Under the pieces are notes generated by a model, which saw nothing but the letters and a program-made list of their open reading frames with translations, was not told the DNA's origin and did no database searches. The position numbers and the translations under genes are program-made. Shown piece after piece: positions 27,623 through 32,409 of a DNA stretch of 32,409 nt (the first letter of the stretch is position 1; each line of letters opens with the position of its first letter). This stretch comes from a virus: positions 1 to 32,409 of the IMG/VR virus record IMGVR_UViG_3300044940_000526; one strand, written 5' to 3'.

Positions 27623-29623
27623 ATGCCCGCCGCCATCCCCATCGTCGCGGTGATCGCTGGCGCGGTCGGCTCGGCCGCGGTCGGCGGCGGCGTCATCGGC
27701 GCCCTGGTCGGCGCGGGCGCCGCCATCGCCGTCTCCGTCATCGGCGGCGCCATCTTCTCCTCGCCGCGCGCCGCCAGCAGCGCGAACTTCAACGACACGA
27801 GCGGCGGGACTACCAGCACCGCCGTCGAGGCCCAGACCCGCACGCAGTCCTTCCGGCAGGCGATCACCGAGCACCAGATCGTCTTCGGGTGCGCGAAGGT
27901 CAGCGGCCCCATCGTCTTCATCCACAGCGCCACCGACGATGAGGGGCGGGAGGACGGCTACTTCCATGCCGTGGTCGTCCTGGCGGGGCACCGCGTCCGT
28001 TCCATCGGCGAGGTGTTCCTCGCGGACAAGTCCGAGGCCGATCCTGTGTTCAGCGGGCTGGTCCGGATCGACCGTCATCTGGGCGACCCCGATCAGGCGG
28101 CGAACGCGAACCTTGTCGCCGAGACGGGCGGGAAGTGGACCGCCGATCACCGCGGGCGCGGCCGGGCCTACATCGCCGTCCGGCTCAAGATGCGCCCCGA
28201 GGCCTTTCCTTCCGGGCCGCCGAACATGGCCGCCATCGTCGAGGGGGCCGATACGATCTACGATCCGCGCACCGGCGGCTTCGGCTGGACGGACAACGCC
28301 GCGCTCTGCCTCGCATGGTATCTGACCGCGCCCTTCGGCTGGCGGGCGTCCTGGGACGAGATCGACATTCCCTCGGTGATGGCCGCGGCCAACATCTGCG
28401 ACGAGATCGTCGGGCGTCGCGACGGCACCGCAGAGCGCCGCTACACGGTCAACGGGCGCGTCTCCCTGCGCGAGGGCAAGATCGCCATCACGCGGAAGCT
28501 GCTCGCCGCCATGGCGGGCACACTGGTCGTCTCGGGCGGGCGCTTCATCATGCACGCGGGCGCCCCGGCCATCCCCGCCTCCTCCATCACGGCGGGCGAT
28601 CTGCGCGGCGACGTGAGCGTGATCGGCAGCCGTTCCCGGCGCGATCTCTTCAACGGGGTGCGCGGGGTCTATGTGGACCCTGCGAAGAACTGGCAGCCGA
28701 CCGACGCGCCGCCGCTGCTGGCCGCGAACTATGTCGCCGAGGACGGGGGCGAGGCCATCTACCGCGATCTCGACTTCGCGCTGACCACATCGCCCGCGAC
28801 GGCGCAGCGCCTCATGAAGATCGAGCTCGAACGGAACCGCCGCCAGCGGACCGTGAGCATCCAGGCCAATCTATCCGCGCTCCGCTTCCGTCCCTGGGAC
28901 GCGGTGATGGTCGCCATCGACCGCATCGAGCCCTTCCCCGCGCGGATCACGGGATGGCGCTTCGCGCCGGAGGGCGGCATCGACCTGACGCTCACGGAGG
29001 AGGATGCCGCCGTGTGGGAGTGGAACCCGGCGGTCGATGAGCGGGCGACGGGCGAAAGCCCCTCGGTCGTGCTGCCGCGCCCGGGCACCATCGCGAGCCC
29101 CGCCTCCATCATCGTCGGCACGCCCACCGTGCCGGTCTTCGTTGCGCTCGGCGTGGATTGGGCGGCGGTGCCCTCGGCGCATCTCGCGGGCTACGACGTC
29201 GAGGCGCGACCCGCCTCGGTGGGGTTCTGGCTTGCCGTGGTGGCCGGCACCGGCGCGTTGTATGTCGTCTTCCCGACCGGCGAGCCGACAGCCTTTCGGG
29301 TGCGCGCGCGGGCGCAGAGCGGCGCGGTGTCGGGATGGCGCGAGGCGCTGATCCCGAACGCGCCCTCCGGCCTCGCCGCCACCGGCGTCGCGGGCGGCAT
29401 CCAGATCACCGGCAGCTACCCGTCCGGCGTGACGGGGGTGCAGGTCTTCGAGGCGGCTTCGAACAACCTCTCGGCCGCGGCCTTGCAGGCGACGATCACC
29501 GCGCTGCCATGGACGCGCAGCGGGCTCGCCACCGGCGATGCGCGCTGGTTCTGGCTCCGGGGCGTCTCGCCGCAGGGCAACCTGTCGGCCCTGATCGGCC
29601 CCGTCACCGCGACCGCGCTGTAG
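27623..29623 (+). CDS. Tail tip attachment protein, J-like
   Basis: A 666-residue central tail protein, the counterpart of lambda gpJ. The N-terminus is a Gly/Ala/Val hydrophobic stretch (about 5-50, SAAVGGGVIGALVGAGAAIAVSVIGGAIF). Then come TRTQSFRQAITEHQIVFG, VVLAGHRVRSIGEVFLAD, FGWTDNAALCLAWYL, VSLREGKIAITRKLLAAMAGTLVVSGGRF and FNGVRGVYVDPAKNWQPTDAP, all common to this class. A fibronectin-like C-terminal part (from about 475) carries FRVRARAQSGAVSGWREAL. GAGGAG lies 5 bases before the ATG at 27623, better than the ATG at 27605. It forms the tip that contacts the host receptor. Confidence 0.87.
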   Translation: MPAAIPIVAVIAGAVGSAAVGGGVIGALVGAGAAIAVSVIGGAIFSSPRAASSANFNDTSGGTTSTAVEAQTRTQSFRQAITEHQIVFGCAKVSGPIVFIHSATDDEGREDGYFHAVVVLAGHRVRSIGEVFLADKSEADPVFSGLVRIDRHLGDPDQAANANLVAETGGKWTADHRGRGRAYIAVRLKMRPEAFPSGPPNMAAIVEGADTIYDPRTGGFGWTDNAALCLAWYLTAPFGWRASWDEIDIPSVMAAANICDEIVGRRDGTAERRYTVNGRVSLREGKIAITRKLLAAMAGTLVVSGGRFIMHAGAPAIPASSITAGDLRGDVSVIGSRSRRDLFNGVRGVYVDPAKNWQPTDAPPLLAANYVAEDGGEAIYRDLDFALTTSPATAQRLMKIELERNRRQRTVSIQANLSALRFRPWDAVMVAIDRIEPFPARITGWRFAPEGGIDLTLTEEDAAVWEWNPAVDERATGESPSVVLPRPGTIASPASIIVGTPTVPVFVALGVDWAAVPSAHLAGYDVEARPASVGFWLAVVAGTGALYVVFPTGEPTAFRVRARAQSGAVSGWREALIPNAPSGLAATGVAGGIQITGSYPSGVTGVQVFEAASNNLSAAALQATITALPWTRSGLATGDARWFWLRGVSPQGNLSALIGPVTATAL

Positions 29624-29633
29624 GGATATCGGC

Positions 29634-31463
29634 ATGCCCGCACGCATCGACGACCTGCTTGTCCTCAACACGGCCGTCAACAAGAACGACCTCGCCAAGT
29701 ATCTGCGCGACCGCGAGGCGGTCCTTCCCAACGACTTCGGCGGCCTCGGCGATGGCGTGGCCGACGATCGGACGGCCATCCAGGCTTGCTTCGACCGCGC
29801 GGGGACGGATCAGAAGTTCGCGGTCATCCCGCCCGGCACCTGGAACGTGTCCGGCACCGTCACCCTGCCGGGCGCCGCCCGCGGCCTGATCATGCAGGGC
29901 GCCATCCGCTACACCGGCTCGGCGCCCACCTCGGTCCTGGTCCTCGGGGACGGCGGCACCACGCGCAACGGCGAGAAGCTCTACACGGGCCTGAACGTCA
30001 TCCGCGCCACGCAGTCCGACTGGTCCTCCGAGGCCGATATCGGCATCACCGTGCGGAACGTCGATGCGAGCCAGATCGAGCTGCGGCGGGTGGAAGGCTT
30101 CACCATCGGCATGCGCACGCTGGGCGACGGCCGCGGGGTGGAGGACAGCACCTTCATGCTGGGGCGCATCGTCAACTGCCGCATCGGCCTCGACATATGG
30201 TGCGCGACCGCGACGGCCTGGAATACCTCGGTCCGCTACTACGGCGGGCACTTCGCCTGCGCGACCGGGGTGAACGCCGCCCAGGACCGCTACGGCATCC
30301 GACTGGGCAACGAGCCGGGCGCCTACACCAACCACAACCGGCACGTCTTCGACGCGCCGAACTTCGAGCTCCGTCAGGCGGGGTCCAACCTCGCCATCCC
30401 TTTCCTCAACCAGACCTCAGGCTCCGCCATCATCGCGCGGAACATGCGCATGGAGGCCTGCTCGCCCATCGCCGCCCGCCACACAGCCGGCGCCCAGGAT
30501 TGCGAGTACGACGTGGCCTGGACCAACACATACCTGGTCGGCATCGACTACACCCCGACCGCCAACCGCTGCGGCAACGCCGTCATCAACCGCCACCGCG
30601 CGCCGGCCTCGCGCTTCACCCGCTACCTGGCCGGGGTGGAGAACGTCCGCGCCAAGGCCTTCCGGCACTCGGCCACCGAGATCGGCGTCGAGGGGCTGTG
30701 CACCATCGCCACCTCCACCACCGCGGCCACCCTTATCGCGGACTTCTGCTTCAACGGGCTGACCGGCCTGACGCCGACCGCGCGCGGCGTGCAGCTCGCC
30801 GCCAACCGCGGCCTCGGCTGGGTCCTGGACGTCACCCAGGCGAAGGAGTTCGCCCTCGCCCATTGGCTCGTCTCCGGCGCCGCCGGCGGGCGGCTCTTTG
30901 CCCGCTGCTTCGACGCCGCGGGCCAGATCCGCGAGAACCTGCCGGGCGACCTGCTCGCCTCGCTCACCACGATGCTGTGGAACGCGCCCGCCAAGGGCTG
31001 GAACGCCGGCGCGCCGATGGACGACGCCAACCTCAACCGGCGCATGACGCTGCGCTTTGGCCCCGGCGTGGCCTTCGCGCAGATCGGCATCATCGGCTTC
31101 GACGGGGTGATCGAGCTCGAGGCGCTGCGCCTCTTCGGGCTGCCGGAAACCGCCCCGACCATCCTGAACGGCACGCCGACGATGCCGAACTCCGGACAAC
31201 GGAGCTTCGTCGCGGAGGTGGAGGTGGACCTGCCGAGCCTCGCGCCCGGGGCCGAGCACCTGTTCGACGTGACGCTGCCCGGCGCGCGGCCGGGGGATCT
31301 GTGCAGCGCCGCGCTCGCCACATCGAGCCGCTTCGTGCAGGTGGCAGGGCATGTATGGACCAACAACACCGTCCGCGTCGTCGCGCGCAACGTCACTGGC
31401 TTCAGCGTGGATCTGCCCTCCGCGACGCTGATGGTGGAGGCGAGGAAAAGGACGGTGCCGTAA
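29634..31463 (+). CDS. Tail fibre / tailspike with pectate-lyase-type beta helix
   Basis: A 609-residue receptor-binding protein. The N-terminal motif NDFGGLGDGVADDRTAIQACFDRAG (about 34-58) is the entry of the pectate-lyase superfamily beta-helix found in tailspikes. The middle (about 60-400) has repeated short beta strands with Asn/Gly turns, and the C-terminus (about 530-600) is a beta domain (FVAEVEVDLPSLAPGAEHLFDVTLPGARPGD) likely forming the trimer cap. It may bind or cut surface polysaccharide; catalytic residues cannot be assigned. The gene ends two bases from the convergent acetyltransferase gene and seems to be the last structural gene. Confidence 0.8.
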   Translation: MPARIDDLLVLNTAVNKNDLAKYLRDREAVLPNDFGGLGDGVADDRTAIQACFDRAGTDQKFAVIPPGTWNVSGTVTLPGAARGLIMQGAIRYTGSAPTSVLVLGDGGTTRNGEKLYTGLNVIRATQSDWSSEADIGITVRNVDASQIELRRVEGFTIGMRTLGDGRGVEDSTFMLGRIVNCRIGLDIWCATATAWNTSVRYYGGHFACATGVNAAQDRYGIRLGNEPGAYTNHNRHVFDAPNFELRQAGSNLAIPFLNQTSGSAIIARNMRMEACSPIAARHTAGAQDCEYDVAWTNTYLVGIDYTPTANRCGNAVINRHRAPASRFTRYLAGVENVRAKAFRHSATEIGVEGLCTIATSTTAATLIADFCFNGLTGLTPTARGVQLAANRGLGWVLDVTQAKEFALAHWLVSGAAGGRLFARCFDAAGQIRENLPGDLLASLTTMLWNAPAKGWNAGAPMDDANLNRRMTLRFGPGVAFAQIGIIGFDGVIELEALRLFGLPETAPTILNGTPTMPNSGQRSFVAEVEVDLPSLAPGAEHLFDVTLPGARPGDLCSAALATSSRFVQVAGHVWTNNTVRVVARNVTGFSVDLPSATLMVEARKRTVP

Positions 31464-31465
31464 TG

Positions 31466-32257
31466 TCACTCTGACCGCGCGCCACCCGCAGCGAGGGGGT
31501 CGCGACCGACCTGCCATCGGCGAACCGTCACGGAGAACCCGGCCGCCCGGTAGGCGCGGCAGGCGGCGCCGTTCTCCTCCGTCGTGGTGAGCAAAAGCCG
31601 CGCAACGCCTGACCGCGCAAAGTGCCAGCGCAGATGGAGCGCGAGGCGGCGGGCGAGGCCGCGCCCGCGCGCCTCAGGCACCGTCAGAAAATGGCCGATC
31701 AGCGCCGTCTCGCCCGCGACACCGATCGTGCCGGCCATCGCCACGATGCGACCACCCTCGCGGATGGCGGCGAGGGGAAGGTCCGCCATGCGGGCCGACA
31801 GCACCGTGTCGGGGTTGTGCTGAGCCATCGTCGCGGCGGCCTCGGCGAACCCCGCCCGGCCCAGCATCCGCGCATCGGGATCGGGAGCCGCGCCGCCGGT
31901 CGTCGCTGCCATCGCGAGCATTGACTGCGGTGGTCCGAGCGCATCGCCGGCGAGCGCCAAGACCTGCGCGTGATGCGCTATCGTCAGGTGCAACTCCAAC
32001 CGGCCGGGCCATTCGAGCAGCCCCCGCAGATCCTCCTCGTGCAGATCGCCGACGGTGCTGAACACCGCAATCCCGTCGAAGCGCGCCCCGAGCGCTGCCC
32101 CGCGCCGCGCGTGCCCGATCCGCACGAGGGACACGTCCTCGCCCCGCGCCGAATCGGCCTCGGCGAGCGCCAAGTAGAAGGACAGCATGGCGTCGCCCGC
32201 GACAAGGTGCCGCAGCAGCTCGAGGTCGCCGGCGGGGAGCCTGGAGAGCGGTACCAT
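31466..32257 (-). CDS. GNAT family N-acetyltransferase
   Basis: A 263-residue protein with a C-terminal GNAT domain: GGRIVAMAGTIGVAGETALIGHFLTVPEARGRGLARRLALHL (acetyl-CoA pyrophosphate loop RGRGLA) and LLLTTTEENGAACRAYRAAGFSV as the final strand and helix. The N-terminal half is a less conserved domain often seen in two-domain GNATs. The substrate is unknown. The Met at 32257 (VPLSRLPAGDLELL) is preferred because longer starts run into the promoter region of the divergent gene at 32345. It lies antisense to the tail fibre gene, two bases from its stop, and could be a host gene at the prophage edge or a phage cargo gene. Confidence 0.8.
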   Translation of the reverse strand: MVPLSRLPAGDLELLRHLVAGDAMLSFYLALAEADSARGEDVSLVRIGHARRGAALGARFDGIAVFSTVGDLHEEDLRGLLEWPGRLELHLTIAHHAQVLALAGDALGPPQSMLAMAATTGGAAPDPDARMLGRAGFAEAAATMAQHNPDTVLSARMADLPLAAIREGGRIVAMAGTIGVAGETALIGHFLTVPEARGRGLARRLALHLRWHFARSGVARLLLTTTEENGAACRAYRAAGFSVTVRRWQVGRDPLAAGGARSE

Positions 32258-32344
32258 CCTCGTTAGCTGCCATGTGGCACCGCCCCGCGTCTTGAACGAA
32301 ACCGGCCATTGACCCGCGCCACCGGCTCTCGGGATGGTCCCGGC

Positions 32345-32409
32345 ATGACGGCCCATCCGCCCCTCCGCATCCTGCCGCTGCCGGATCTCGGCGGCATCGA
32401 GGTCGCGCG
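32345..32409 (+). CDS. Start of an unidentified gene, cut by the window edge
   Basis: Only about 21 residues are visible, from an ATG in an open frame that reaches the last base: TAHPPLRILPLPDLGGIEVA. The LRILPLPDLG-type start recalls coenzyme F420-0:glutamate ligase (CofE), but so short a piece is not enough to name it. It diverges from the acetyltransferase gene across about 87 bases. It would help define the prophage border. Confidence 0.35.
   Translation, partial: MTAHPPLRILPLPDLGGIEVA

Noticed and set aside
1-32409. CRISPR array, tRNA, rRNA, integrase or insertion sequence
   Set aside because: No spaced repeats of CRISPR type, no tRNA-like fold, no recombinase or transposase motif was found on either strand; the only repeats are the 9-mer array and the 83-bp leader pair.

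Overview
The window is almost entirely a tailed-phage (siphovirus-type) prophage in a very GC-rich bacterium. The family mix points to an alphaproteobacterial host: DUF6456, DUF6441 and DUF6950 proteins, a prohead protease/capsid fusion, ParB-methylase fusions and DUF3489. Acetobacteraceae/Roseomonas-like is a reasonable guess, but no host marker fixes the taxon. No integrase, tRNA or attachment site is visible. The left edge cuts a replication gene. The right edge probably leaves the phage near 31.46 kb, where an antisense acetyltransferase abuts the tail-fibre gene.

Layout. (1) 1-3.7 kb, early/replication: a Toprim-VapE-type primase/helicase (5'-truncated), a 450-bp non-coding stretch with ten exact copies of GTCCAACCT in both orientations, a RuvC-like resolvase, a small unknown and a DUF6456 protein. 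(2) 3.9-6.7 kb: two tandem ParB-domain DNA methyltransferases, one with an SPPY and one with a DPPY motif. (3) 6.7-9.2 kb, minus strand: MazEF, a DUF3489 protein, and two small paralogues with near-identical 83-bp leaders; this set looks plasmid- or island-like. (4) 9.4-18.0 kb: terminase subunits, gpW-like joiner, portal, a structural protein with an FCCH-like repeat, and a protease-capsid fusion. (5) 18.8-22.4 kb: DUF2190 decoration protein, GH108 endolysin, head-tail joiner, holin-like protein, DUF6441, tail terminator-like protein and tail tube. (6) 23.1-31.5 kb: tail chaperone with a programmed -1 frameshift, tape measure, distal tail/hub proteins, J-like protein and a beta-helix tail fibre.

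The late genes form translationally coupled runs (repeated ATGA/GTGA overlaps). They are interrupted by three antisense toxin-antitoxin modules, and a fourth (mazEF) follows the methylases. In all four the toxin stop codon lies 0-17 bp from the stop of the preceding phage gene. Every antitoxin starts with ATG; three toxins start with GTG and the fourth, ParE, appears to start with CTG.

Two key late genes, the capsid fusion and the tape measure, are broken by apparent one-base losses that are not at slippery sites. Either the prophage is decaying or the assembly has small deletion errors. By contrast, the tail chaperone frameshift has a textbook GGGAAAC slippery heptamer, a 7-nt spacer and a stem-loop, analogous to lambda G/GT.
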